Below, in pieces: positions 9,491 to 21,940 of a DNA stretch of 64,000 nt. Both the position numbers and the translations under genes were made by a program. A model generated the notes under the pieces. That model ran no database searches. It was not told where the DNA came from and worked only from the letters and a program-made list of their open reading frames with translations. Every line of letters begins with the position of its first letter. The first letter of the stretch is position 1. The stretch is from contig CACRXP010000161.1 in NCBI GenBank assembly GCA_902702965.1, positions 644,626 to 708,625 of the forward strand. The letters are read 5' to 3'. This DNA comes from Spirometra erinaceieuropaei. Its lineage: Eukaryota; Platyhelminthes; Cestoda; Diphyllobothriidea; Diphyllobothriidae.

Positions 9491-10109
9491 GTGAGTTCCC
9501 ACCTCCCCAATGTCTTCATTTACTACGTTTTTTCTAACCTTTGTTCCCCTGTGAGCATAGGTTAAAGCCAGTGGTCGCTTCCTGTATTTAAATAAAATTC
9601 TGCACCTAGGTAAACGTATAATCTAAATGGGACTGGTCTCATCCTATATATTCTAATTGTTGAAAAGAACCGGGCATTTGGTCACACCTTGGAGCCGTGT
9701 GTATCCAGAGCCCTCGGAGGCGGTTACATAGCAGATCAGCAAGTTCAAAGTGTTACCGACAAGGTAAATTGGAAAGACCATCTCTGGCATAATTTTCGTC
9801 ATCGGATGAGCATACTCCAATTTCTGGGGGCACCCAAAAGTCGACAAATAGATGGACACTATTATCAGGTGACTTTCAGAAACTCTCAATTGTAACTGAC
9901 AGGACGCCAATCGGTGGCCCAAATGGCGGAGCGTATGGTGTAACAACTTTTCGGTGATCAACTGACTCGGGTTTAGATATCCTGTACCTTATGTTGATGT
10001 TTACTTGACCGATGGTATCCTATAAACCAAAAGTAGTCATTTCAATTCCATCTTGCACTACTATGCCAACGAAACGCATTAAGCATCAGAAGAGGAAGCA
10101 AATGCGATT
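9491..10109. other. Intron stretch, nothing recognised
   Basis: Short open frames on both strands between 9653 and 9961 have no recognisable motif. Confidence 0.45.
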
Positions 10110-10200
10110 CATGGAACAAGAAGTTTATTGACCTGACGTTTCGAACCCCTGCTTGAATCCATCATCAGAGGCCGTTGCTCATCCTTATAGTATCTCACAA
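10110..10200 (-). mobile_element. Solitary PLE 3' tail (P3)
   Basis: Read on the minus strand, a 3' UTR-like stretch with a hammerhead-like motif is followed by CAATAAACTTCTTG. No PLE coding sequence is adjacent, so this is a severely 5'-truncated insertion or a remnant. Confidence 0.6.
10130..10173 (-). ncRNA. Hammerhead ribozyme motif (best-formed copy)
   Basis: On the minus strand: stem I GGCCU, core CUGAUGA, bulged U, stem II GGAUUC/GGGUUC (six pairs including G-U), GAAA, ACGU, C, then AGGUC, which pairs with GGCCU. All invariant core bases (CUGAUGA, GAAA, and U-H before the cleavage site) are present. The ACGU stem III is self-complementary with no loop, so an active form would need two copies or transient pairing, as reported for PLE and retrozyme hammerheads. 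Confidence 0.72.
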
Positions 10201-10859
10201 AATTCCAGCCACCATCAGTGTCAGAATGCTGAAAAGAAGAAAAGCGAATTAATCTAGTCTGCGGCTTGAGTTTGCGAGAGGCAAGCAGAAAAAACAGTCT
10301 ATGGAGTAGCCCTGGACCACAACAAGACCAACGAATAGAACATATGTGCACACCAAGGATACTTAGCGTCGAAATTAGTGTCATTATCCTTACTTCCATC
10401 CCCAGTAGCTGACTTCACTCTTGTTTACTATTTGAAAATTTTTCTCAGAATTCGAGCATGCATCTTACAAGTCATTCTTAGAATAGGGCACTACTGTCTG
10501 CATTTTGATTAAATACTCAGGTTATACTGACTCTGCCAAACGATTCTTTTGAGCCAAGGCGTAATTCCTTCTTCGGGATAGTAATGTTTATAACCATTTG
10601 TACTTACGATCAAGTCCTGTGTATTTATGAGTTAATTTTTATCGGGAAATAATGATTGAATTGGATTAAATGCTTTTGGAGAAAAGAAAGCAAACCAATT
10701 CTAGCCGTTAGTATAAACGCTCCTCTCCCGTTAATTTATATTTGCATCAAACTACATTATCATCCAAGAGCTCGAAATAGATTTATTGCACTGGGTCAAC
10801 ATTATAGCGCCGAATATTACGTGTCATATGCGCATATAGCGTTAATTTAGCCGTCGAAA
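10201..10859. other. Intron stretch, nothing recognised
   Basis: AT-rich, with short open frames only. No repeat matched elsewhere in the window. Confidence 0.45.
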
Positions 10860-11240
10860 GGCGCGACCTCAGCCACATGCCCCACGGGGTGCACACAGTA
10901 TCTATGTCTTCTGCGCGAGCAATTTTGTAGTGAGGTTGGCTTGAGCAGCGTCTATCACTGTACCTCCCTCTCTCTCCTCTCCCTCACTCTCCTTCTCAGG
11001 ACGATCGAAGGCAGGTACTGGCGTAGTGGCTGACATAGCTAAACATCCCGTCTACGCGTGCCACACATGACCTGATCCCCAAAATGCGAACGAGGACACA
11101 CTAAGTGGCATGCTTCTCACGTACGTCAGATGTACATGCTCTGTCACGCAGTGTTTCATCCGCCACATCAGTGATTTCAAAGCCAGTTGCATACTCAATT
11201 TAAGAGACAGAGGCTTACTGCTAAGGGGTGGCATGCACGT
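10860..11240 (+). repeat. R2 repeat, copy a
   Basis: It contains CACATGCCCCACGGGGTGCA, a CTCTCTCC-rich tract and CCCGTCTACGCGTGCCACAC. The same blocks occur in the same order at 32850-33120. Non-coding. Confidence 0.55.
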
Positions 11241-13950
11241 GAGTGTTATGGCGTAGGAATGCGTGCGTGGGCAGACAAGGCGAGGTAGGATGATGGATGA
11301 TAAGATCTGAACTGCAATGTATTACCGAAAACTTTCATGGAGGCGTATATACCCGAACAAGTCTGTACGATGGTCGAATGTCCTGCACCAGCGGACATAG
11401 GTGAGATGAGAACGAGGGTTTTTTCAGGACTTCTGACACCGGTTCGCCGGCATCGGTGCGGTAGGTTTGCAAGTGACCGACCAGACCGTTGCGTGATTCA
11501 AGTGTATGTTTGTCATAAGAACAGAATGAGACCGTTTATACGAAGCGGGGTATCGGTGCTGGTGCAGTTATTGGTGGCGAAACCGGTGTCGGTGGTGGTG
11601 GTGGATTGGTAGTACCGGCAAGGGAAAAGCTTTCGGGTACGGAAAGTGGGTTGGTTGTCGTGACGCTGCGGTGAGACCTGTTCTTGTGTATGACGAAGAG
11701 TCCCATGCGCCGTCAGAATGTTCAGGGGCAATGTGGGCAGGTAAGGTGCGTTTGACAGGCACCATGATTGTATCCGCCAGTGCCCGACGAGACAGATGCG
11801 TGACGAGAGAAGGTGGTCTCAATGAGGACAGTCCGGAATTAAGTCCACATTGCTGTTTGTAGAGGCAATGAAGGTGACGTTTTTGCACAATGGTAGAATT
11901 GTTTTAACTGGCGATGCCGGTGTTGCGGTAGTTGCGGTATTTTATAAGATGAGGATTATCTTTTTGTGCTGATATTTCATTAGGTCTGAAAATGTTCAAG
12001 GAGACCGATCCGTGCCCGGAGTTTCCGTTTATCGAGTTAGCACGACGGTACAGGTTTGGTACTCCTGTCATTGCTTCGTAACACTTGCTTTTCACTTGCC
12101 TCTGTCCTTTCCCCGACATCGACTATTCGTTTGGCTTAGAAATTAGCTATTAAATTCTCTGCGGCAGTACGCCACACTGCCAATTTCGAACGAGTTCCTC
12201 CTATGTCACCGGGTTGATTTGCAGGTGCTTCAGTGAGGTCTCCTAGGTAACGACGCTCTTGTTCTCACCCGTAGTGAGGTCACCATGGAACAGCTGATTC
12301 GAAAGTCCTCATCTTTCAGCCTCGTGACCGAACCGATCCATTTTACGACGCCCATACTGGCAACACCTATCCTTTCCAGGATTTCAGTGTCGGGAACTCT
12401 TTCCTTTCAGTGCAGCTTCGGTATTGTTCGGAGGCAGCTAGGGCGAAGATAGTCAAGCCTTCTTGCTTGGTTTTCGTAGACAGAACACACCTCCACCCTG
12501 TACAAAGGCGTTGGCAGAACAGCCCTGTTGAACGTGGAGGAACACGCTCATACAGAGTGTAGTTGGCTGATGACGGCAAACAGTCGGAAAACTGCCATTC
12601 TAGTCTTCTTCGTTGTTTTCGGAATCCCTTCTATATTACTGATTGTTTGTATTTATGTATCGAGTGTATTTCATTCAAAATCAAGTCGGCCTGGCAGATT
12701 TTCATTTACAGCCGCGAACACGGGTATATCAGGGCGCCACTGAGACGAATGTTAAACTGGGAGATATGTGGCGGAGGGTAGTTTGATGTAACTTAAGATT
12801 GGCAAAAAGATAAGACCAGACATATCTTCAAAAGCAAAAACCCGATCGACTTAGACCCGTTCTAGCGTTAATTATCCGGACGATTATGAAAATCCGAGAA
12901 CGTGATCATCTCCGGCTAAAATTCAAACAGAAGTCAGCTTTACGACTTTTTGCGATTGTTGCCAGTATTCTGGATAGGCCTCTGCAAAAGTATCCTTAAA
13001 CGGTTAATCGCAGAACTCACACACGCGTACATGACAGGCATCAGTCCATTGCCTCCGGAAACGAAAGTTTCAGGTTTGTAGAATAAATATCAGACTGGTA
13101 AATCTTTAAAGTCATGGGAGTAGCGTTCATCAGTGTGGTTAAACACGAGCATTCAGGTTCTTCTCGGCGATGCTGTCGTGATCTGCTGGAAGTGAATAAG
13201 GCCGGAAACGGTCAGTCAAACCTACTTCTCCTTGTTGTCCAACTTCCAAGTTATCAATTACTCATCCGTATGACACCGCCTGGGCTGGCTGGAAAACAGA
13301 GCTCAAAGGATAAACGAGACTTTTGTATGCCGCTCCGCGAACGATATAGACCGGGAGCTCCATTCTTAAGTGTTCTTGAGGGTTCTAGATTACAAGCAGG
13401 GGAAACAGTGAGTTCGCCGTTCGTTTAGTCTTCTGAATCCGACTTCATATCTACGATATTTTCATCTCTGGTTGGGATAGCATTAGCTGACGTTGGAAAA
13501 TAAGCCAAAAATGGCCCTTCACATTTTCCAATGATAATGGGTCCAAGTTCGCCCAACATGTGGAGCTCACGGTTCTCCCATCCGTATAGGTGAATTCGTC
13601 ACGCCATAATTATCAGATCAATGATTGTCTCCACACCGGTTTGCATATAGTTTTCCCTGATTTCATCGTCGTAATTTTCTGCCCGTTCTTCTTTGTCACT
13701 ACCCCCAGCAGAGTAGTCATGTGCAAGGCCAACTTGAACTGAACATAGCCGCAAACTTGATTTCAGCTCTTTTGTAAACATCCGCACCCCCTTTCGGCTC
13801 GTGGGGCCTATTCACACAACAAAGTGTTTCGTCAGCTTTATGCTAAAGTGGAGAGAATTGCCAGGGTTGATTGTTTCTGGCTGTGACTGAACCGTAGATA
13901 TGAACCACTCAGCTGCCATTTTACACATTCTAAGTGGGGTTACACACATA
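11241..13950. other. Intron stretch with a GGT-rich tract and an R3 fragment
   Basis: At about 11550-11600 there is a GGTGGTGGTGGT-like run (GTGTCGGTGGTGGTGGTGGA). At about 12525-12625 an R3 SINE fragment (GGCTGATGACGGCAAACAGT) is present. Several overlapping open frames on both strands around 11337-11888 reflect low-complexity sequence, not a recognised gene. Confidence 0.45.
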
Positions 13951-14944
13951 CATAGATGTGCTAACTCATGAAATGTCAACCAAAATTTCGAAATGCTTTC
14001 TCGATTCGAAAAGATGAATTAAGTAGTGTTGTAAAACTAATCATAATGCAGCATAAATCTATAATGATCCAGTTACCAAAGGGTGTTGGCTTTCGAAAGA
14101 ACTTATTTTTGGCTGCATGCAAGATCAATACTCGGCAAAAAATGGCTACTTAAGTAGTATGCTATTTGTATCATTGATTTTCAATGTCCTTGAAAATTCA
14201 ATTATATCTCATGGAAAACATGCATAAAAATACTCATTCTTTTATTTATTTGGTAGAAAATCAAGTCTTCTTCCAACTCCATGCTCAAAAGAAGAGTATA
14301 ATTCAGTTTTAAAAAACTTTTCTAATTCCCGAATAATTTTGAACCCAACCTACTGTTACACTTGCATTCAGGGTTTCAAAACTACAAGCTGTATATTTTC
14401 CGTGTACGGAAAACCATGCATTTCTCTACGGTGTTAAGAGGAAACGATATGAGTTTCATAAAATTAAGCAGTGGATTTGAGTAATATTGTTAACTTTGCA
14501 AGCCACATTCGTAAATGCAGATACATGACGTTCCATGAACGGCCATTTAACGGTATTAAAAAATCTCACAATTAGAAACTTTTTTAGAACTAAATTATAC
14601 TCTTCTTTTGAGTATGAAGCTGGAAGACAACGTGATTTCCTACCGAATGAGCAAAAGAATGAATATTTTTATGCAGGTTTTCAATGAAATATAATTGAAT
14701 TTTCAAGGGCATCGAAAATCAATGAGGAAATTGCATGCTACTTAAGTAGTCATTTTTGCAGAGTATAGATCTTGCATGCAGCCAAAAATAAGTTCTTTCG
14801 AAAGCCGACACCCTGAGGTAACTGGATCATTATAGATTTATGCTGCATCATGATTAGTTTTACAACACTACTTAATCTATCTTTTCGGAACGAGAACGCA
14901 TTTCGAAATTTCGGTTGATATTTCATGAGTTAGCACATCTACTG
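13951..14944 (+). mobile_element. Palindromic mariner-like foldback element M1
   Basis: This is a 994-bp non-coding element flanked by TA on both sides. The ends are CATAGATGTGCTAACTCATG ... CATGAGTTAGCACATCTACTG. The two arms, each about 375 bp, are inverted copies of one another and surround a unique centre of about 240 bp (CATTCAGGGTTTCAAAACTA). The TA target and CAGT-type termini fit a Tc1/mariner-class non-autonomous element. Short open frames in the arms (MKCQPKFRNAF...) recur in every copy and are not genes. Confidence 0.82.
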
Positions 14945-15066
14945 TAACTTTAGGTTTCTGCGATTCTTCGTTTCTTAACGCTGAATGACTTTACGTGGGC
15001 TTTTTTCACCTTACCTTTCTGAGGTAAGAAGTCTTCACCAATTTGTAACCGCATATTGATTTTTAG

Positions 15067-15461
15067 AGAATATAAGCGAGCTGTTTTTGCTAGCTCTCCT
15101 GCAAAACCGCGATAACTTTATCGACGAGCTGGCGAAGCTTGACCTTGAGACGAACTTGAAGGTGAATTTGGAAGATTTGCGGATCCTTTATAATCGCGGT
15201 GCAGGCACCAAGAACCTCTGCAAAATACTCAGTGCCTGTGGCATCCATCCAAAGTCTAAAGTGGAAGACAAATCCGATAGTGAAAGTGAGGCGTCGGATG
15301 AGGAGAGGAAGGATGAAAAAATGTTCAATCTGATAGTTTTGGCGGTCAGGAAGGTCAGTAAACGCGCACCGAAGTCTTCAATCTACTTAGAGGAGGTTTA
15401 TAACCTGCTGATGAAGATTTTATCTGAAATGGATATCCATTTGTACAAGCAGGATAAGAGA
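15067..15461 (+). CDS. TRPM channel exon, melastatin homology region
   Basis: The acceptor TTTTAG at 15066 is followed by AG, which completes the previous phase-1 codon as Lys. The exon reads NISELFLLALLQNRDNFIDE, then NLEDLRILYNR and SIYLEEVYNLLMKILSEMDI. The first block matches TRPM 'AL..DRVDFVKLLIENG', and the second matches 'LEELYN'. An acidic, serine-rich insert (KSDSESEASDEERKDEK) near the middle is probably a disordered loop. The donor GTAAGT at 15462 leaves phase 0. The ankyrin-like helical MHR contributes to channel assembly and, in some TRPMs, ligand sensing. No stops occur over 131 codons. Confidence 0.88.
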
Positions 15462-15779
15462 GTAAGTTGTGAGATATTCTGAGTGTATTGTCTTGAAAAT
15501 ATATGGTAAATATCCTTGCGAAATTCACCCCCCTCAAATCATTGCATACTTAAAGAATAGAAACTGTATTGAGTCAAAAGCTTCATTGATGTTTTTCAGA
15601 ATAATTTTTGGTAAGAGCATAGAGAAAACTAGCATCCTAGTCGTTTGTATTATAATTCAGTACATATAAATGAGAGAAGCAGAGCCTTTGAAAACCTTAT
15701 TTACGGACAAAGACTGAAAAAAACCTGCACATATGTACGCAGATATGCGGTACATTTTATCAGTTCTTATCAAGTAAAC
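15462..15779. other. Intron stretch, nothing recognised
   Basis: AT-rich, with no repeat or gene recognised. Confidence 0.4.
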
Positions 15780-16095
15780 ATATGTTTGTCATACAAAATG
15801 TTATCAAATTTTCGTTTGGATGTCTGGATGCTTTCTGCAAGGACAACTGAATTAGGCAAATTGTTCCAATCGTCAACCACCCGATGGGAGAAATTGGACC
15901 GTACTTCAAGTTTGGCGTACTTTATCTTTAATTTGTAAAGGTAGCCTCCGAGATTTGTCGTTTGTGCTAGTTCAAAAAATCGGCCAATTTAAATGCACAG
16001 TCTTCTCCTCTGACGAGTTTGAAGACCATGATCATGTTCCCTCTGTATTGCGTACAAGAGAGAAAGGAAGAATGAAGGCGAAATTTCGAGTTCCA
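15780..16095 (-). pseudogene. Non-LTR retrotransposon, C-terminal RT fragment
   Basis: On the minus strand, frames give a TTNLGGYLYKLKIKYAKLEV block and then SHRVVDDWNNLPNSVV. The motif 'F..RVV..WN.LP..VV' is the conserved C-terminal end of the ORF2 protein of many non-LTR (LINE) elements. Frameshifts separate it from an upstream HDHGLQT block. Only the last hundred or so residues remain. Confidence 0.66.
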
Positions 16096-16200
16096 GGTGT
16101 ATGCATAATTGAAAAAGAGGAGTCGAGCACCGGAACACTTCGTTTATTATCCTGAGCTTTCAGACTCGTGCAGGAGTCCATCGTCAGAGGTAGTGGCAGA
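16096..16200 (-). mobile_element. Solitary PLE 3' tail (P4)
   Basis: A minus-strand tail with a hammerhead-like motif is followed by GGATAATAAACGAAGTGTTC. It abuts the LINE fragment directly. It resembles the tail of P8 at 52960-53100 (CTGAAAGCTCAG against CCGAAAGCTCAG), so they are the same PLE subfamily. Confidence 0.6.
16151..16190 (-). ncRNA. Hammerhead-ribozyme-like motif (AGCU subtype)
   Basis: On the minus strand: CCU, CUGACGA, bulged U, stem II GGACUC/GAGUCU, GAAA, AGCU, C, AGG. Compared with the ACGU copies, C15.2-G16.2 has become G-C, a compensated change that keeps the self-complementary stem III. Stem I is CCU/AGG. Confidence 0.62.
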
Positions 16201-18083
16201 AACAGGATAGGCGACAGTTATAAGGCACGTAGGCCCAATCATCGACCGACGTCGCACGACTGAAGGTGACTACGAAGGAAGAAGTTTGAGCCTTTCTAGC
16301 TATTCCTTATATGGTAGGCTATTCAGCCCACCGACTAGTTTAGTCGTTCTTAGTTACACCTTCTCCAAGGCAATGTAATCTTGCTTCATCCAGGGCGCCA
16401 CGCCTGAATGCCATATTCTAAAATTTACCGGGTAAAGGTTGCAAACATTCGACCGAAAATCTCTTCGTAAAAGCTCTTCTGTGCGTTAATGGAGCTCGAA
16501 TTCACTCATTCAGTACCATCTCCTAACAGATATCCGAAACAATATGTCAGAAGCAGATGATCTGAGATATAGGGCGAGATCTCCGAAAACTGCCGATTCA
16601 ACATTACCGCTTCGACCAGTTGGGTCGGGTGAATGTGGTAACATTCCTTACCTATGTTTTGCCGAGTCGGTCGATCTACCTTTGTTTTTGCCGTCCCAAC
16701 TGTCTTTGCGACTGATCTACGGTATAATTCTGACGGCGACTTGCCGGTTTGTTTAGCCATCAGGCTAACTAAGGGTTGTTGAAACCTTGCAGTGGCTGCC
16801 TGGCCTGATTGCAAATCGACTTCGCCATTTAATAAGCTGCTTGTCAGGTTGTTTCCGAGCTACTGTCTTCAGCCCACCACGGCAGTCCTTCAGTCAGCCC
16901 GCGTAAACAATGGCGTATGGCCTGGTAAACTGGGACAAGCGAATCTGCCTTCCAGCTGAACCAGTATCTGAGAACCAAGTCTCTAGAGCAAGAGTTACAT
17001 GACTAAAATTGACCACTTTGTCTGGAAGTGGTAGGCATACTCTTCAATTTGGTTAATATGTTAAAAATTTGGGTCTAGTCTCCATGCTGCCAGAAATGTT
17101 CATGCAGATGAGTCTGTGACTTTGATCCAGTTTCCCTGATTAAGTTACAACCGCCATCATTGCAGCAGACTTTCTGCACAACTGCGGATCTTTTGGGTGT
17201 ATTCAGGGGCTTTAAGATGTGGTCTACAGCCTGATGGCCATGCATCTATGTGGGACTTTCAATTTTTGACAAACGGCCTCAGAGTCTACTTTGCTATAAT
17301 GGATAGCCTTGCAGGGGGAGTTAGTTTTATATTGCCGCCTTCAGGGCGGATTAGATAACCGGGTCCACTGGGTACCCTAACTTCTTAAGGTGCCACATAG
17401 GAGTTGTTATGACAACGGCGGCGATGACGGCGATGAATTTGCCCGTCAAAACATGAGGGACAAAGAAATCCGTCTATCCGTTAAAGGACTACTTAAACAG
17501 TCAGACTAGAAAGTAGAGAGCCCCTTACAAATCCTAGTATTTGATTATACGTCGGCCCACCAGGAAGTAAGTAGATTTTAAGGCAAAGTACCGGAAGCCG
17601 GACATGGCGTATGCCTGTACCATCGCACTAAAACCTATTCAAATTATGGTGGAAAAGTGTACAACCAAGGCAGATGTCTCTCAGCCGTTACCTTTCGCAA
17701 TGTTAATCTACTTCCTAGCCGAAAAGGCAGTTTTGAATCTGAGTAGCCCAGAAAATCTTTTGCCGCTGTTTAACTTGCTATTTAATTTGGTAAGGTAATT
17801 TGAAAATCTTATTTATTGGTGACGTACTTGGCATCGCCTGAAAGTCAACACTTGGCAGCCAATGACAACATGGATTACAGGCTTGGTTCACTTTTAAAGT
17901 AAGGATTGGGAGTTGGCCTGGGATTTGGTCTGAGATTAAGCCGAGGCTTATGACTGGGTCCGCGGTTAGGTAGCATAACGCCACCGTATTCTATGACCTT
18001 ACCTGCCTGGAGGACCCGATAGCGTGTTGCGTATCCTGGTCCTGCAGTGCGTTTTCATCTTTAGGGCAAGAAATGCTAAAGCA
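16201..18083. other. Intron stretch, nothing recognised
   Basis: About 1.9 kb. A minus-strand frame at 16506-16814 (102 codons) has no known motif. No element seen elsewhere in the window matches. Confidence 0.4.
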
Positions 18084-19079
18084 CGGTAGATGTGCTCACT
18101 CATGAAATGTCAACCAAAATTTTGAAATGCGTTCTCATTCCGAAAAGATTAATTAAGTGGTGTTGTAAAAATAATCATTATTCAGCATAAATCTACAATG
18201 ATCCAGTTACCAAAGGGTGTCGGCTTTCGAAAGAGCTTATTTTCGGCTACATGCAAAATCTATACTCTGCAAAATATGACTACTTAATTAGTATGCAATT
18301 TTCTCATTGATTTTCGATGCCCTTGAAAATTCAATTATATTTCATGTAAAACATGCATAAAAATATTCATTCTTTTACTTATTTGGTAGAAAATTACGTC
18401 TTCTTCCAACTTCATACTCAAAAGATGAGTATAATCCAGTTTTAAAAAAGTTTCCAATTGTGGGATTTTTTATTACCGTTAAATGGCCGTTCATGAAACG
18501 TCATGTATCTGCATTTACCAATGTGGCTTGTAAAGTTAACAGTATTGCTCAAATCCACTGCTTAATTTTATTAACCTCATATAGTCTCCTCTTAACACCG
18601 TAAAGAAATGCATGGTGTTCCGTACACGGAAAATATACAGCTTGTAGTTTTGAAACCCTGAATGCAAGTGTAACAGCAGGTCGGGTTCAAAATTAATCGG
18701 GAATCAGAAACTTTTTTAAAACTGAATTATACTCTTCTTTTGAGGATGAAGTTGGAAGAAGACTTGATGTTCTACCAAATAAGTAAAATAATGAGTATTT
18801 TTATGCATGTTTTCCATGAGATATAATTGAATTTTCAAGGACATTGAAAATCAATGATACAAATGGCATACTACTTAAGCAGCCATTTTTTGCCGAGTAT
18901 TGATCTTGCATACAGCCAAAAAATAAGTTCTTTCGAAAGCCGACACCCTTTGGTAACTGGATCGTTATAGATTTATGCCGCATCATGATTAGTTTTACAA
19001 CACTACTTAATTTATCTTTTCGAAACGAGAACGCATTTCGAAATTTTGGTTGACATTTCATGAGTTAGCACATCTACTG
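18084..19079 (-). mobile_element. Palindromic foldback element M2
   Basis: It has the same arms as M1, with the unique centre reversed (CTTGTAGTTTTGAAACCCTG), so it is inserted in minus orientation. The right end CATCTACTG is followed by TA. The left end is altered (GCACGGTAGATG). Confidence 0.8.
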
Positions 19080-20519
19080 TATGCCTCGTCACCTCAACAA
19101 AGTACATAGCAAAAAGTGCACTCGGCGTTATCCGAGGGGGCGGGGTTGACTGTTTTTACCAATGGAAATGCAAATAGTTGAGTGCGCGAAGTTAGACATT
19201 GGCTGTAGGAGACTACAGTAAATGGCGGTCAACCCCCGGGTGCAAAGATAACCAGCGTTTTCATTGGGTTCGTTTATAAAGCGCTCTTCAGTTTTACCAG
19301 GGCTTGGCAAAATTAAATGGATGGATTGAACTTGCATGAAACTATACTATTGTGTGTTTCATAGGCCGTGTTTTGACTATCCATGGAACCCTGGCTCCCA
19401 TCGATTCCCCATTACTGTTGGTTTACTGAATAATTTTAAGTTGGTAAGGAGGTTTATCGAAGATATGCGGTTCAAACCAAAACACTTCCTTTTGCCTATG
19501 TCAAGGAACAAACCAAGACGTAGATACTAAGGACACCGGACTGAAACTCAAAAAATGACATCTTAAAATAACAACTGACAGTTGACAACTTTAACAGGGA
19601 CATACTGAGTATGCCACCCCATCAGCACATCTAGTTTGCCTTGCGTATGAAGCGACAGGGCGTAGGGGTTCATTCGCATGGCGTACGACGCTAGTCTTAT
19701 TAATGGTCATGAGAATAAACTGTGAGGTGTAATTATGCATTCTCACTCATTTTTATATAAATTGGTTTGACAGCGGTCAAGAAACAATCGATCAACAAAT
19801 AACAAGCGGTACTGGAATTATGTCTTCATAAATCTCACTTTCTGACCCGATGCTCCTTGAATACTGCTTAATTTATGGCTGTTTTTATTGTTAGGCCTTG
19901 TTCTTCCCGAAAGAATGTTCGAAGCCATTGCGAATATAAAATGAATGATTTGCAGTTTGTGAACTGCTAATTATCTCAAAAAATTTAAATCTGGGTGCTT
20001 GTGGCCATTTTGCTATGGCTGGTGAAATTCAATTCGGCTATTTATTCGCACCTTGATGCAAAGCCTAAGAGGCTATCTCGTCAGCATCCATAAAATTCTC
20101 TGGTTCCCTCCCTAGGGATGCATCAGTAATATTTGTGAAGCGAGGTTATTTTCGATGAGATGCGATAGATATCCTGTCTTTTGCATAGCTTTATGGGTGA
20201 TCTAACTTAAAACGCAGACGGAGATAGTGGGCATTTGTTATTGTCGGATCACAAGCATGCATATCAATAAATAAGGGTTTTGTGCACATTGCAAGCCGAC
20301 TGAAGGGCGATTCGTGTTAGTCATGACACACCACATGACACCGGACCTTTTAAAATGTGCCTGAAAATTGTGTTTCATTTAATCCACTGCCCAGACATTT
20401 CATTTAATGTGGAAGTAGTGGGCCACCTTTTCTCACTGACACCTGCGAAGATGTTGGGTCACTTAGAGTCTCGTCTTTATCCTGAGGCATACCATCGTAG
20501 GTTGCATGCAAATAAAAGA
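19080..20519. other. Intron stretch, nothing recognised
   Basis: Short open frames only. No matching repeat in the window. Confidence 0.4.
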
Positions 20520-20790
20520 ACAGTAGGACCGTCGTTGTTGGCGATGTCCACCGTGTGCTCCTCAATAGGGGGGAGCAAATGCGATGACTTGCGTGTGAAT
20601 AAGCTTAAAGCGATAGGAGATTTGCGCCGAATCCACAGTACTCTCTCCTCCTCTCCCGCCTGAGCCCGACGTCAAGGCAGAGTCAAGAAGATCGCAGACG
20701 GTAGAGGACGCAAGTGGCTGGCGTGTCGTAAAATCGAACCCAGGCCTACCACCGCACTCTACAAATAAACATTTTATCCAAACCTTACTT
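20520..20790 (+). repeat. R1 SINE-like repeat, copy c
   Basis: It carries the R1 core GACGTCAAGGCAGAGTCAAG, then AGAGGACGCAAGTGGCTGGC and ATCGAACCCAGGC. It is collinear with 8490-8790 but diverged. Confidence 0.65.
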
Positions 20791-21940
20791 GCTGACCATC
20801 AACTAGTCCTCTCCTGTCAACCGTACAGTGGTGTATGCTTGCAAAGGCCGGGAGATAGACCGATTCTGTACTTGGCTGAGTTGACATCCGGATGAACTGC
20901 ATAACGTCAGTTGCATTCAGTATTCTCCTCACAAACTGATAACCCTTTTTACCTTCTGCACCTGGCGTCCACGTCTTTTGATATCGCCAGCGCCGCCAAT
21001 GCCGCACTCTGAGACATTAAGAGTCAACATTTAATTACTCATACATCTTTAGGACCGTGCTCGGGAGGGTCATTTGAGCAACGAATTGGATGAGCCGTTA
21101 AAAGTGAGTTTAAACTATTTTCCTTAAAGGAAAGTATTGTTTTTCCCTATATAAAGCCGACAGTGCCACTTTTCTAACATTTATTTGAGTATGCCTGCAT
21201 GTTGGGAGCTAATTCTTCAGTATTTGTCAGTTTACAGTATTCATGGCAGCTATCGGCATTAGTGGTCAGATGTACGTTCTCAGGGTGATATTGCGTCATT
21301 GCTTGTGCAGTTGTTATTCTATCCACACCGCGTACGACATATGCAGCAGGTGACCTAACTGATGAAAGGTTTCGGAATTTACGAACGATTTCTGATCACT
21401 CGAAAACCGATACATATGAATGGATCCAGTATCTATATTAGTAAAGGACAATTTGAAGGGTATTGAAAAGATAAAAGAAATACTAAAGGTAACATTATGT
21501 GTGTCAATTTTCTTAGAAAAGCGGAAAATTTCCAAAACGTCAAAGTGGTTGTAATTGAGTAGGTTTCGGTTCTAGACGCACAGAATGTCTGCCTATATGA
21601 AAACACTGGGTAAATGTGACAGCATAAATAGAATAACGTTTAAAATTGGTGTTTCAGTGAAGTTTACATCTAAATATCTTTTAATAATTGGTGTAATCTC
21701 AGCTCTGACGGTTTGCCAACAGCCTGCATTCTGAGTATAGATACCAAAACGGTTTCCCGAGAATCCGTTGTATTTTTTCGCTTTTGCATCAATTGAGACG
21801 CGGTTCACTAAGACCATCAGGATTTCAAAAGTCACTACGTATTACTTAAGACTGCAGTAAACGGCGCACTTCATCCCTCCCTATTTTATTAACCATAGCA
21901 TCCCGACAGATAGATCAATAATGCTCTTTTTATTTTAAAG
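20791..21940. other. Intron stretch ending at an exon acceptor
   Basis: No gene or repeat recognised. It ends with the T-rich acceptor CTCTTTTTATTTTAAAG at 21940. Confidence 0.45.

Noticed and set aside
11337..11888. Overlapping ORFs on both strands
   Set aside because: They come from a GGT/ACC-rich low-complexity tract, which keeps several frames open at once.
13968..14153. Recurring short ORF MKCQPKFRNAF... in several places
   Set aside because: It is the same stretch of the foldback element arms (M1-M4) on either strand, with no constraint on coding.
16506..16814. Minus-strand ORF of 102 codons with protein-like look
   Set aside because: No domain, no splice or neighbour context, and no other frame support. 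Kept only as a note.
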